Source: VRUE01 sp963730315 | GTDB taxonomy: Bacteria; Actinomycetota; Thermoleophilia; Solirubrobacterales; 70-9 | Reading direction: 5' to 3' | DNA: 64,000 nucleotides | NCBI GenBank assembly: GCA_963730315.1 | Contig: CAVSRD010000005.1 | Span: 335,583-399,582, forward strand | In this document: piece by piece, positions 32,469-44,240 of the stretch | How positions within the stretch are numbered: position 1 is the stretch's first letter | How the letters are laid out: the number at the start of each line of letters is the position of its first letter | The notes under the pieces: model-generated | Seen by the model: only the letters and a program-made list of their open reading frames with translations | Told to the model about the DNA's origin: nothing | Database searches by the model: none | Made by a program: the position numbers and the translations under genes

Positions 32469-33056
32469 TCAGTCGCGGAACTCGATGCGCTTGATCACAC
32501 GAGCCGGGGCGCCGGCAGCGACCGTGGCGGCGGGCAGGTCGCCGGTCACCACAGAGTTGGCGCCGACCACGCAGCGCTCGCCGATCGTCACGCCGCTGGT
32601 CACCACGCAGTTGACCCCGAACCAGCAGTTGGCGCCGATCCGCACCGGCCCTTTGCCGGCGAAGCCCTGCCAGGTGATCGGCGTGCCGGGGTCGTCGAAG
32701 CGGTGCTCGGCGTCGCCGACGAAGCATCCGTTCGCGAACATCGTGTGGTCGCCGATCTCGATCAGCCGCTGGGCGGCGAGCATCGTGTTGCGATTGAGGA
32801 AGCAGCCGGCGCCGATCTCGATCCGCCCCTCGGGCGCCAGGGTCAGCCAGCAGCCGGGCTCGAGCAGCGTCCCTTCTCCGATCGCCAACCGGCCCTCGTC
32901 GAGCGCCTCGAGGATCTCCCCCTCGACCGGGTAGCGGACGAAGAAGCCGCCGCGGGCGGCGTGCCGGTCGATCCGCCAGCGGCGCAGCGGGCGGCGGTTG
33001 CGCTCGTACCAGCGCCGCTTCCTCCACCATGCTCGCCAGCCGCGTTGCCCCGACAC
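32469..33056 (-). CDS. Hexapeptide-repeat (LbH) acyltransferase
   Basis: A 195-residue left-handed beta-helix enzyme of the maltose/galactoside O-acetyltransferase type. Repeats such as IEIGAGCFLNRNT, MFANGCFVGD, VRIGANCWFGVNCVV and TIGERCVVGANSVV lead to AAGAPARVIKR at the C-terminus. The catalytic His position appears as DAEHRFDDP. The first 35 residues are Trp/Arg-rich and may bind membrane or nucleic acid. It probably acetylates a sugar or cell-wall precursor. The start is GTG; the gene is divergent from the next one. Confidence 0.85.
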   Translation of the reverse strand: MSGQRGWRAWWRKRRWYERNRRPLRRWRIDRHAARGGFFVRYPVEGEILEALDEGRLAIGEGTLLEPGCWLTLAPEGRIEIGAGCFLNRNTMLAAQRLIEIGDHTMFANGCFVGDAEHRFDDPGTPITWQGFAGKGPVRIGANCWFGVNCVVTSGVTIGERCVVGANSVVTGDLPAATVAAGAPARVIKRIEFRD

Positions 33057-33123
33057 GCATCTAGCTTTTCAGAGTGGAGGCGAGTAGGCTGCTTGGCCTC
33101 GGCAGGGAGGAAAGAGGAAGGCA

Positions 33124-33618
33124 ATGTCACGATTCGAGATGTCCCCCGAGCAGGTCGTCGAGTGGCGACAGAAGTTCAAAGATCTGGCCGGTCAGCACGC
33201 TCACGGCGAAGAGGTGGTGGCGGCGGCGGCGTTCCGCCATGGCAGCGCGACGGCGAGCTACGCCGCCTCGAAGGCGCAGCTGGGCGGGATCGTCTACTCG
33301 GCGATCAAGCTGCTGCGCAAGCGCCAAGCCGGCGGGCTGCCCGAGAAGGTGATGCTCGTCGTCACCCCCGGCAAGCTCTACGCGCTGGACCTCGGCTTCC
33401 GGGGCCGCGACTACAAGGTCAAGGGGGAGGCGGCCGTCTGGGACCGGGCCGGCCTGCGGATCGACGCGAAGAAGGGATCGTCGGGGATGACCACGCTGAC
33501 GATCGCCTCGCCGGCCGAGGGCGAGGAAGCGACCCTGGTCGGGATCGGGATCAAGGACGACCCGCTCAGCCAGGAGCTGATCGACGTCCTGCAGGGAGCG
33601 GCGCCCGCGGCCGCCTGA
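33124..33618 (+). CDS. Hypothetical alpha/beta protein
   Basis: A 164-residue cytoplasmic protein of unknown function. It starts MSRFEMSPEQVVEWRQKF; a helical first third is followed by strands (VMLVVTPGKLYALDLGF, KVKGEAAVWDRAGLRIDAKK, TLTIASP) that resemble a PH-like or SHOCT-partner beta barrel. GAGGAAGG precedes the ATG. The start of the next small gene follows the TGA by one base, and the ROK kinase overlaps that one, so the three genes are likely an operon. Confidence 0.7.
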   Translation: MSRFEMSPEQVVEWRQKFKDLAGQHAHGEEVVAAAAFRHGSATASYAASKAQLGGIVYSAIKLLRKRQAGGLPEKVMLVVTPGKLYALDLGFRGRDYKVKGEAAVWDRAGLRIDAKKGSSGMTTLTIASPAEGEEATLVGIGIKDDPLSQELIDVLQGAAPAAA

Positions 33619-33619
33619 G

Positions 33620-33736
33620 ATGGCGATCCATAGCCCGCCCGGCGGGCGCTACTGGTATTACTGGCTCGTGGTCGTCGGGGGAACCATCTTCGTAATCGCC
33701 TACTACCTGACCGACGGTTTCGGGCTGAAGCCGTGA
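33620..33736 (+). CDS. Very small single-helix membrane protein
   Basis: A 38-residue protein, MAIHSPPGGRYWYYW then the hydrophobic LVVVGGTIFVIAYYL and a short tail. Its ATG lies one base after the preceding TGA, and its own TGA overlaps the GTG of the ROK kinase gene (GTGA). This tight coupling on both sides, plus an aromatic-belted membrane helix, argues that it is real. Function unknown. Confidence 0.65.
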   Translation: MAIHSPPGGRYWYYWLVVVGGTIFVIAYYLTDGFGLKP

Positions 33737-34698
33737 ACTCGGACGGGTCGGCCCTGCGCGGCGGCATAGACCTCGGCGGCACCAAGATCCAGACCGTGGT
33801 CGTCGAGCCCGGCGGCAGCCTGCGGGGCGAAGCGCGCCAGCCCACCCCGACCTCGGGCGGACCTCCCGACGTCGCCGCGGCGATGGAGGACACCCTGCGC
33901 GAAGCGGCCTCGGCGGCCGGCGTCAAGCCCGAGCAGCTGAGCGGCGTCGGCGTCGGCTCCCCCGGCGACGCCGACGGCGGCACCGGAATCGTCTCCGGCG
34001 CCCGCAACCTGCCCGGCTGGGACGGCAGCTTCCCGCTCGGCGAGGCGCTGTCGAAGGCGCTCGGGACCGCGGTGCGAATCGGCAACGACGTCCAGGTCGC
34101 CGTCGAAGGCGAGCACCGGCTCGGCGCGGGCAAGCCCTACGACTCGCTGCTCGGCGTGTGGTGGGGGACCGGGGTCGGCGGAGGGATCGTGCTGGGGGGC
34201 AAGCCGTGGCTCGGCCGCGGCGCCGCCGGCGAGATCGGCCACACCGTGGTGAAGCGCAACGGCGCCCGCTGCCCCTGCGGGCGGCGCGGCTGCCTCGAGG
34301 CCTACGCCGGACGGGCCGCGATGGAGGCGCGGGCGCGGCGCGACCTCGCCAAGGGAGTCGACACCGACCTCTTCAAGATCATGGAGAAGCGCGGCAAAGA
34401 CCGGCTCACCAGCTCGGTCTGGGAGCACGCGATGCGCGAGAAAGACCCGCTGACCGAGAGCCTGCTGCGCCGTGCGGTCCGCTACCTGGGGACCGGGATC
34501 GCCTCGGCCGTCAACCTGCTCGATGTGGAGGCGGTGGTGATCGGCGGCGGCCTCGGCTCGCGCTTCGGCGACCGCTTCATGGACCACCTGGTCAAGGAGA
34601 TGCAGAAGCACCTCTTCGTCGACGACAACCCGCCCCGCATGCACGTCGCCGAGCTGGGCGACCTGGGCGGCGCGATCGGCGCCTCGCTGCTGGTGTAA
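33733..34698 (+). CDS. ROK-family sugar kinase, probable glucokinase
   Basis: A 321-residue cytoplasmic sugar kinase. The phosphate-binding DLGGTK is at residues 13-18, catalytic Asp in GND near 117-119, then GTGVGGG, EIGHTVV with zinc ligand His170 and the zinc site CPCGRRGC (180-187), followed by LEAYAG. Glucose is the commonest substrate of actinobacterial members; ATP versus polyphosphate use cannot be told. The GTG start is coupled to the 38-codon gene. Confidence 0.88.
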   Translation: MNSDGSALRGGIDLGGTKIQTVVVEPGGSLRGEARQPTPTSGGPPDVAAAMEDTLREAASAAGVKPEQLSGVGVGSPGDADGGTGIVSGARNLPGWDGSFPLGEALSKALGTAVRIGNDVQVAVEGEHRLGAGKPYDSLLGVWWGTGVGGGIVLGGKPWLGRGAAGEIGHTVVKRNGARCPCGRRGCLEAYAGRAAMEARARRDLAKGVDTDLFKIMEKRGKDRLTSSVWEHAMREKDPLTESLLRRAVRYLGTGIASAVNLLDVEAVVIGGGLGSRFGDRFMDHLVKEMQKHLFVDDNPPRMHVAELGDLGGAIGASLLV

Positions 34699-34722
34699 GG
34701 GCCTGCCCCGGTCCGTGCCGCC

Positions 34723-37677
<2,955 letters not shown>

Positions 37678-37697
37678 TCACTGCCATTCTAGGGGGG

Positions 37698-37711
37698 CGA
37701 ACAGATGTTCC
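37698..37711. promoter_or_regulatory. uvrA: LexA (SOS) box of uvrA
   Basis: CGAACAGATGTTCC fits the Gram-positive LexA consensus CGAACRNRYGTTYC at every position. It lies 21 bases before the uvrA ATG, just upstream of a TAGAAT -10 box (37691-37686), where bound LexA would block polymerase. Confidence 0.8.
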
Positions 37712-37727
37712 CGCTGCTTCGAGCCGA

Positions 37728-38465
37728 TCAGTAGAGGGCGGCGGCGAGGCGCTTGCGGTACTCGCGGGCGGCCGGGTCGGCCGGGTCGAGCTCGCTGAGG
37801 ATGCCGACGACGGCGCGGCGGATCTGCTCGCGAGTCTCCTCGCCGGCGCTCGGGATCTCGGCGAGCAGCGCGTCCAGGGCGGACTCGCGGTCGCCGCGAT
37901 CGAGCGCCTCGAACGCCTCTGCGCCGACGCCTGCCTTCTTCAACTCGACCCGCGCCGCGATCCCGTCCGCGGCGAAGTCGCCCTCGTGACCCTCAACCGC
38001 CTCCAGCGCCTCGTCCTCCGCGCCCCTCTCCAGCCGCGTTCGGGCCAGGGCGACGGCGACGTCCGTCCGCCGCGGCTCGAGTTCGGCCGCCTCGCGCAGC
38101 GACAGCTCGTCGCCGGCCGCCAGCAGCTCGTCGGCCCGCGAGGGGGCCAACGAGTCGAACAGCTCCTCGACCTTGGCCTTCGGCACGGCGCCGACGAACT
38201 CGCTGACCACGGCGCCGTCGCGGAACGCCTTCACCGCAGGAATGCCCTGCACGCCGAAGCGGGCGGCGAGGCCCTGGTTGGCGTCGACGTCGACCTTGGC
38301 CAGCACGACCTTGCCGTCGCGGGCCGCCTCGGCCGCCTCCAACGCCGGGCTCAGCGTGCGGCACGGTCCACACCACTCGGCCCAGAAGTCGACCACCACC
38401 GGGGTCGTTCGTGAACGCTCGACGACCTCGCGCTCGAAGCTCGCTTCGCTGACGTCTACGGCCAT
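37728..38465 (-). CDS. Thioredoxin-domain co-chaperone (CnoX/YbbN-like)
   Basis: A 245-residue protein with an N-terminal thioredoxin domain (VDFWAEWCGPCRTL, Cys32/Cys35, and GIPAVKAF with cis-Pro) and a C-terminal helical TPR-like part with repeated ALARTRLERG and ALDRGDRESALDALL. This layout is that of CnoX/YbbN, which holds clients for chaperones; the intact CxxC suggests redox activity too. It lies 22 bases downstream of the kinase-like gene and upstream of uvrA. Confidence 0.85.
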   Translation of the reverse strand: MAVDVSEASFEREVVERSRTTPVVVDFWAEWCGPCRTLSPALEAAEAARDGKVVLAKVDVDANQGLAARFGVQGIPAVKAFRDGAVVSEFVGAVPKAKVEELFDSLAPSRADELLAAGDELSLREAAELEPRRTDVAVALARTRLERGAEDEALEAVEGHEGDFAADGIAARVELKKAGVGAEAFEALDRGDRESALDALLAEIPSAGEETREQIRRAVVGILSELDPADPAAREYRKRLAAALY

Positions 38466-38487
38466 GCCTGGAGATTAGGCGCTGGCC

Positions 38488-39366
38488 TCAGCGCTCGATC
38501 TCCCCGGGGATCAGGAACGGGTAGGTCCTGCCGCGCAGGCGGTGCCAGGCGCGATCGGCCTTGCGGAAGCGCTGGATCCAGCTCCAGGTGCGGGCATCGG
38601 AACGGTAGTAGCGGCGCACCTCCTCGGCGGCGATCGGCTGCTCGAGGCGCCGATTGGCGAGCGCCAGAAAGCGGGGAATCCACGGCTCCAGCCGCTCCTT
38701 GATCAGGTTGGCGCAGGCGTCGATCAGGGCGACGCGGGGGTCGTGGTACTGGGCGACGATGCCCGGCGCAACGAAGCGGCGCAGGAACCCTCGGGCCGGT
38801 CGCGGGAAGGCGGCCAGCAGCACCTCGAAATCCATCCGGTCGCGCCCTCGCTCGTCGCGCAGGAAAGGCGTCGTGATATCGAAGTAGAGGATCTCCCCGT
38901 CCCTCCACGACCAGTTGGCGAGCTGCGGATCGAGCCCGAGGTCGGGACCGACGACAGCAAGCGTCCCCTCGACGATCCGCTCGACCAACGGGTGCCCAGC
39001 GGCGGCGTCCGCCGCCGCCAGCACGACCGGGCCGAGCGAGGAAGCTGGCAGCAGAGGCTGCACCGCGTAGGCGATCGCGGTGCCGTCGGGTCGCTCGACC
39101 GGCAGCACCTCGGTCTCGACCACCCCCACGCCGGCTCCTTCCAGCCGCTCGATGTAGTCGCGCACCGTCTCGCGGTAGGCCTCGAACCCGGCGCGGTCGC
39201 GAAACGGAGGCAACCGCTTGGCGACGAACCGCGGCTCGTCCGGGGGCCAGCCGACGCCGAGCGAGATCTCGCCGTAGCCGACCAGGGTAAGCCCCCCCTC
39301 GTGGCCGCTGGCAAGTGCCCGCTCGACGGTGGCGTCGAGCTGAGCGAGCTCGGCGTCGCCGATCAG
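38488..39366 (-). CDS. Uncharacterised kinase-like protein (DUF6206-like), CTG start
   Basis: A 292-residue protein of unknown function. Sequences such as FVAKRLPPFRDRAGFEAY, IAYAVQPLLP, LDPQLANWSW and ILYFDITTPFLRDERG have the order of a phosphotransferase-like fold (substrate arm, N-x-x-W, D-x-T/D). From memory it resembles DUF6206. The only ATG/GTG/TTG in frame is internal (TTG at 39213, losing about 50 conserved-looking residues). CTG at 39366 overlaps the aminotransferase TGA as CTGA and has GGAGGG seven bases upstream, so CTG is the likely start. Confidence 0.65.
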   Translation of the reverse strand: MIGDAELAQLDATVERALASGHEGGLTLVGYGEISLGVGWPPDEPRFVAKRLPPFRDRAGFEAYRETVRDYIERLEGAGVGVVETEVLPVERPDGTAIAYAVQPLLPASSLGPVVLAAADAAAGHPLVERIVEGTLAVVGPDLGLDPQLANWSWRDGEILYFDITTPFLRDERGRDRMDFEVLLAAFPRPARGFLRRFVAPGIVAQYHDPRVALIDACANLIKERLEPWIPRFLALANRRLEQPIAAEEVRRYYRSDARTWSWIQRFRKADRAWHRLRGRTYPFLIPGEIER

Positions 39367-40616
39367 CCGAACACCCTCCGCACGATGGCGACGATCTCCT
39401 CGACCTCCTCGTCGCTGACGATCAGCGGCGGCTTGAACTGGAGCACGGAGGGGTCGTTGTTGGCGGCGACGGCGAGGATCCCGGCGGCGACGATCCGCCG
39501 CATCGCCTCGAACCCGCCGGCCGGGTCGTCGAACTTGAAGCCCATCGTCATCCCGCGGCGGCGCAGCTCGAACGGCAGCCCGGCGAAGGCCTCCCCGAAC
39601 CGCTCGCCGACCGCCCGCACGCGCTCCAGGAAGGCCGGCTCGGCGATCGTGTCGAGCACCTCGAGCGCCGCGACGCAGCCCGGCTCGGCGCCGCCGAAGG
39701 TCGAGACGTGGACGAACGGGTGCTCGCGGAAGAACTCGAGCAGCTCCGCCGTCATCAGCGTCGCCGCGATCGGGTAGACGCCGCCGGAGAGCCCCTTCCC
39801 GGTGATCACCATGTCCGGCTCGACGCCCTCCTGCTGGTAGTACCAGACGGTCCCCGTGCGCCCCAGCCCGGTCTGAACCTCGTCGACGATCAGCAGCGCG
39901 CCGACCTCGCGGCAGCGCTCGCCGACCGCCGCCAGGTAGCCCGGCTCGGGCATCGGGAAGCCGAGGGTCGCCGGGATCGACTCGAGGATCACCGCCGCGG
40001 TGCTCTCGTCGACCGCGCCGCGCAGCGCCTCGATGTCGTTGAACGGCACCTGGGCGAAGCCGGGCAGGTTAGGGCCGAAGGCGTCGCGATAGGCGGGATC
40101 GCCGGCTGCGAGCGCCAGCCCGGTGTGGCCGTGGTAGCCGCCCTCGGCGCTGACGATCCCCTGCCGGCCGGTGTGCCCGCGGGCCAGCTTCAAGGCCAGC
40201 TCGATCGCCTCGCCTCCGGCGACCGCGAAGACCGTGCCGCTCAGCCTCCCCCCCGTCGTCTCCGCCAGCCGTTCGGCCAGCTTCGCCCGCCAGCCGGAGA
40301 TCAGGTGGTGGTTGCCGACGTCGAGCTCGTCGAGCGCGGCGCGGACCGCGTCGACCACCCCGGCTGGCCGGTGGCCGAGGTTGAAGACGCCGCCGTTGCA
40401 GTGGCAGTTGACGTAGGAGCGGCCGCTGAACGCATCCTCGAAGCGGATCCCCTCGCGGGCGCCCATCACCAGCTCGAGGCCCTGCTCGGCGAAGAAGGCG
40501 GCCTTGCCGGGGTTGACGTGGCGCGCGAACGCCTCGACCGTCTCCTGCAGCGATCCGTAGGGCTGGGAGAGCGAGGTGTGGGCCGGCGCGGCCGGGCTGG
40601 TCGCCATCGTCGTCAA
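39363..40616 (-). CDS. Class III PLP-dependent aminotransferase
   Basis: A 417-residue omega-aminotransferase of the ornithine/acetylornithine/GABA transaminase fold. Visible are CNGGVFNLGHRPAGV, AVAGGEAIELALKLAR, GGYHGHTGLAL, VDEVQTGLGRTG and the PLP lysine in VITGKGLSGG. The substrate is unknown. Its stop codon overlaps the CTG start of the downstream kinase-like gene. The MmgE/PrpD gene lies 32 bases upstream on the same strand, so the three may form a catabolic operon. Confidence 0.88.
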   Translation of the reverse strand: MTTMATSPAAPAHTSLSQPYGSLQETVEAFARHVNPGKAAFFAEQGLELVMGAREGIRFEDAFSGRSYVNCHCNGGVFNLGHRPAGVVDAVRAALDELDVGNHHLISGWRAKLAERLAETTGGRLSGTVFAVAGGEAIELALKLARGHTGRQGIVSAEGGYHGHTGLALAAGDPAYRDAFGPNLPGFAQVPFNDIEALRGAVDESTAAVILESIPATLGFPMPEPGYLAAVGERCREVGALLIVDEVQTGLGRTGTVWYYQQEGVEPDMVITGKGLSGGVYPIAATLMTAELLEFFREHPFVHVSTFGGAEPGCVAALEVLDTIAEPAFLERVRAVGERFGEAFAGLPFELRRRGMTMGFKFDDPAGGFEAMRRIVAAGILAVAANNDPSVLQFKPPLIVSDEEVEEIVAIVRRVFG

Positions 40617-40648
40617 ATGTAGCGCTCCGGGGGAGCGCCGCTCCTCGA

Positions 40649-42091
40649 TCAGCCCGGCTGAGGATCGAGCGCCAAACCCTCCCCGGCCAGCTCGAGCTTT
40701 TCCTCGACGACGGCGCGCTGCTCGGCAAGGGGACGGCCGCAGGAGCCGGGCTCGTCGCCCTCGAACAGCCGCTCCGAGCCATCGCGCAGGCGGATCCGCA
40801 TCCGGCTCGGGAAGGTCATCCGCAGCGCCCCGGTGTCGATGCTCTCGATCCCGGCTCGCTTGCGCCCCGTCAGCCGCCGCCGCAGGGAGCCGCGGAGGGC
40901 GCGCCGCAGGTCGGGGTCGGCGCTGGCGGCCCGGAGCAGCGCCGGCCCCGGGCTGGCCTCGGCCATGTTGAGGTCGCCGAGCCGGCGGCGGACGCGCAGC
41001 AGCTCACGCAGCCTGATGTCGTCCGGCGAGGCGCCCGCCTCGAGCGTCCCCAGCAGCGTTTCGGCGGTCAGGCCCGGGTCATGGCGAAGCCGCACCCGCT
41101 CCGCCAGGGCGCCGATCCGGCGCTTGTTCCGGGCCAGCCAGGCGGGGTCCAGCTCGGCCGGGGTGAGCCTGCCGGCCAGCAGGGCGATCGCCGTGCTCAG
41201 CGCGGCCGAGAAGTTGACCCGCACCGCCGAGAGGTCGGGGCCGCTACCCAGCGCCTCCATCTCGCAGGTCAGCCAGCTGGCCTCGATCTCGACCCCCGCC
41301 ACCGCTCGCGCCTCGACCCCGGCCGCGCAGGCCGCCTCGCCGATCGACTGCAGGTAGGCGCAGCCGGGAAGTCGCTTGAAGGCAAGCGTTTCCGTCAGCC
41401 AGACCCGCCCGAGGGCGCCGAACATCGCGGGGCGGGGCGCGAAGGAGAGGTTGGCGAGCACGCCGCGCGGGTGCTCGATCACGTCGAGCGCGCCGGCCAT
41501 CCCCGCCGCGGCAAGCTGCGCCGCCCTCGCTCCCGCCGCCGCCGGCTCGGCCGCGGTGACCAGCTTGCTCTCCGGACCCATGAACCCCGGCCACATCCCG
41601 TAGGGCGGCTGGTAGAGGGCGACGGCGAGCGCGTGCGCGGTGCGCTCCGCGTCGAGACCGATGCCGAGCGCCGCGGCGAGCGCCGCCGAGGCGCAGTGGA
41701 TCGAGGCCCAGAACTGGCCGTTGTGGGGACCGAGGAAGAGCGCCGCCCCGAGCCGGCCGGCGACCTCGTTGGCGGCGATTTGCGCGAGCAGGGCGCGCTC
41801 GGGGTCCCCCTCGCAGAACGCCGCCGCGGCCGGCACCGCCGAGTGCCCGGTGTGCCCCATGAACAGGTAGTCGTCCCAGTCGTGGGCGATCGAGGCGGCC
41901 GCCGAGCGGTAGACCTCGCCGACCGGGCCGTGCGGCGCCACGGCGGCGACCGGGGCGGCGGCCTCCTCGCCGGCCGCCCGCGCGGCCCGCACGCTCGCCG
42001 CCTGCAGGCGGCCCCGCTCGACGGCGTCCTCGGGGACGTCCGCGAGCCGCAGCCCGGTCGCCCACTCCGCAATCTCACCGCAGATCGTCAT
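40649..42091 (-). CDS. MmgE/PrpD-family protein
   Basis: A 480-residue helical protein of the 2-methylcitrate dehydratase/immune-responsive family. SIAHDWDDYLFMGHTGHSAVPAA in the first quarter fits the PrpD pattern (D-D-x-x-x-x-x-H-x-G). FKRLPGCAYLQSI and VEIEASWLT follow in the C-terminal part. It has no DNA-binding or membrane part. Family members dehydrate tricarboxylic acids, but many are unassigned and no methylcitrate-cycle genes are nearby. It lies between uvrB (upstream) and the aminotransferase. Confidence 0.8.
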   Translation of the reverse strand: MTICGEIAEWATGLRLADVPEDAVERGRLQAASVRAARAAGEEAAAPVAAVAPHGPVGEVYRSAAASIAHDWDDYLFMGHTGHSAVPAAAAFCEGDPERALLAQIAANEVAGRLGAALFLGPHNGQFWASIHCASAALAAALGIGLDAERTAHALAVALYQPPYGMWPGFMGPESKLVTAAEPAAAGARAAQLAAAGMAGALDVIEHPRGVLANLSFAPRPAMFGALGRVWLTETLAFKRLPGCAYLQSIGEAACAAGVEARAVAGVEIEASWLTCEMEALGSGPDLSAVRVNFSAALSTAIALLAGRLTPAELDPAWLARNKRRIGALAERVRLRHDPGLTAETLLGTLEAGASPDDIRLRELLRVRRRLGDLNMAEASPGPALLRAASADPDLRRALRGSLRRRLTGRKRAGIESIDTGALRMTFPSRMRIRLRDGSERLFEGDEPGSCGRPLAEQRAVVEEKLELAGEGLALDPQPG

Positions 42092-42115
42092 CCGGCCGAT
42101 GCTCTCACGCCGGAC

Positions 42116-44113
42116 CTAAGCGCCGGCGGTCATCCCGTCGAGGTCGCGCCGCAGCTCCTTCAACTCGTCGCGGATCCGCGCCGCCTCCTCGAAGCGCAGG
42201 TCGTCGGCGGCGACGAGCATCTCCTCCTCGAGGGCGACGATCGTCCGCTCCAGCTCGGCCGGATCGGACAGCGCCTCGCCCCGCTTGCGGCGCCGGCGCT
42301 TCGGCGCCCGGTCCTCCATCGCCAGGAACTCGGTCATCTCCGAGATCCCCTTGCGGACCGTCTCGGGAGTGATCCCGTGCTCGGCGTTGTAGGCGAGCTG
42401 GATCGCGCGACGGCGGTCGGTCTCGCGGATCGCGGCGCGCATCGCCTCGGTCTCGCGGTCGGCATACATCAGCACCCGGCCATCGACGTTGCGGGCGGCC
42501 CGGCCGATCGTCTGGACGAGGCTGGTCTCGCCGCGCAGGAACCCCTCCTTGTCGGCGTCGAGGATCGCCACCAGAGAGACCTCGGGCAGGTCGAGTCCCT
42601 CGCGCAGCAGGTTGACGCCAACCAGCACGTCGTACTCGCCGAGCCGCAGCTCGCGGACGATCTGGATCCGCTCGAGCGTGTCGATCTCGGAGTGCAGGTA
42701 GCGGACCTTGACCCCGTACTCGAGCAGGTAGCCGGTCAGATCCTCGGCCATCTTCTTGGTCAACGTCGTGACCAGTACCCGGTCGCCGGCCTCGGCGCGG
42801 GCTTTGATCTCGTTCATCAGGTCGTCGATCTGGTTCTTCGTCTCGCGCACCTCGATCTCCGGGTCGACGATCCCGGTCGGGCGGACGATCTGCTCGACCA
42901 CCCGGGTCGATTCGGCTCGCTCGAAGGGGCCGGGCGTCGCCGAGACCATCACCAGCCGGCCGACCCGGTCGAGGAACTCGTCGAACTTGAGTGGCCGGTT
43001 GTCGATCGCCGAGGGCAACCGGAAGCCGTAGTCGACCAGGGTCTGCTTGCGCGATCTGTCGCCCTCGTACATGCCGCCGATCTGGGGGATCGTCTGGTGG
43101 GACTCGTCGACGAAGACGACGAAGTCGTCGGGGAAGTAGTCGATCAGGGTGTGCGGCGGGCTGCCCGGCGGGCGGCCGTCGAGGATCCGCGAGTAGTTCT
43201 CGATCCCCGAGGTGAAGCCCAGCTCTTTCAGCATCTCGATGTCGTAGGCGGTGCGCTGGCGCAGCCGGTGCGCCTCGAGCTGCTTGCCCTCCTCCTCCAG
43301 CTCCGCGGTGCGGGCATTCAGCTCGTGGCGGATCTCCTCGACCGCCCGCTCCAGCGTCTCGTCCTTGGTCACGTAGTGCGAGGCGGGCCAGACCGAGACG
43401 TGGTCGATCGCGTCGAGCACCTCGCCGGTCAGCGGGTCGAAGTGCTGGATCGCCTCGATCTCGTCGCCGAACAGGGCGATCCGGTAGGCGGACTCGGCGT
43501 AGGAGGGCATGATTTCCAACAGCTCGCCGCGCGCCCGGAACGCACCGCGGCCGAGGGTCGAGTCGTTGCGTTGGTACTGCATCTTCACCAACTTGCGCAG
43601 CACCTCGTCGCGGTCGATCTGCTCGCCGACCTTGAACAGCTGCATCTTTTCGTTGTAGACCTCGGGCGAGCCGATCCCGTAGATGCAGGACACGGAGGCG
43701 ACGATGATCGTGTCGCGGCGGGCGAACAGCGCCGCCGTCGCGGCGTGGCGGAGGCGGTCGATCTCGTCGTTGATCGAGGAGTCCTTCTCGATGTAGAGGT
43801 CCTGCGCCGGGACGTAGGCCTCCGGCTGGTAGTAGTCGTAGTAGGAGACGAAGTACTCGACCGCGTTGTCGGGGAAAAACTCGCGGAACTCGTTGCAGAG
43901 CTGCGCGGCCAGGGTCTTGTTGTGGGCGATCACCAGGGTCGGGCGCTGAACAGCCGCGATCGTCGCGGCCATCGTGAAGGTCTTGCCGGTGCCGGTTGCG
44001 CCGAGCAGCGTCTGAAACCGCTCGCCTCTCTCCAACCCCTCGGCCAGCGAGGCGATCGCCCCGGGCTGGTCCGCGGTCGGCGTGTAGGCCGGATTCAGCT
44101 CGAACTCGGGCAC
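42116..44113 (-). CDS. uvrB: Excinuclease ABC subunit B
   Basis: A 665-residue helicase-like damage-verification subunit. Walker A is GATGTGKTFT near residue 38, the beta-hairpin SYYDYYQPEAYVP is present, with DESHQTIPQ, LVTTLTKKMAEDLT and GRAARN in the helicase motifs. The C-terminal UVR domain binding UvrC is ALEEEMLVAADDLRFEEAARIRDEL. No canonical LexA box lies upstream, only a GAAC-N6-GTTC variant. It is divergent from the XRE gene. Confidence 0.98.
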   Translation of the reverse strand: MPEFELNPAYTPTADQPGAIASLAEGLERGERFQTLLGATGTGKTFTMAATIAAVQRPTLVIAHNKTLAAQLCNEFREFFPDNAVEYFVSYYDYYQPEAYVPAQDLYIEKDSSINDEIDRLRHAATAALFARRDTIIVASVSCIYGIGSPEVYNEKMQLFKVGEQIDRDEVLRKLVKMQYQRNDSTLGRGAFRARGELLEIMPSYAESAYRIALFGDEIEAIQHFDPLTGEVLDAIDHVSVWPASHYVTKDETLERAVEEIRHELNARTAELEEEGKQLEAHRLRQRTAYDIEMLKELGFTSGIENYSRILDGRPPGSPPHTLIDYFPDDFVVFVDESHQTIPQIGGMYEGDRSRKQTLVDYGFRLPSAIDNRPLKFDEFLDRVGRLVMVSATPGPFERAESTRVVEQIVRPTGIVDPEIEVRETKNQIDDLMNEIKARAEAGDRVLVTTLTKKMAEDLTGYLLEYGVKVRYLHSEIDTLERIQIVRELRLGEYDVLVGVNLLREGLDLPEVSLVAILDADKEGFLRGETSLVQTIGRAARNVDGRVLMYADRETEAMRAAIRETDRRRAIQLAYNAEHGITPETVRKGISEMTEFLAMEDRAPKRRRRKRGEALSDPAELERTIVALEEEMLVAADDLRFEEAARIRDELKELRRDLDGMTAGA

Positions 44114-44240
44114 CCGGCCACCTTAGCGGGGGCGCCTCCCAGCTCTCCGTGGGCGCTGCCTCGAACTTGATGAACATGGTAGTTCGTGCAACGACGTCTT
44201 GTCTGTAGAGGTTCTGTCATCAGACACAGAGAATCCCGGC

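Noticed and set aside
44161..44183. GAAC-ATGGTA-GTTC dyad between uvrB and the XRE gene as a LexA box
   Set aside because: The half-sites are six bases apart; LexA boxes of this type need four. It is noted only as an imperfect dyad.
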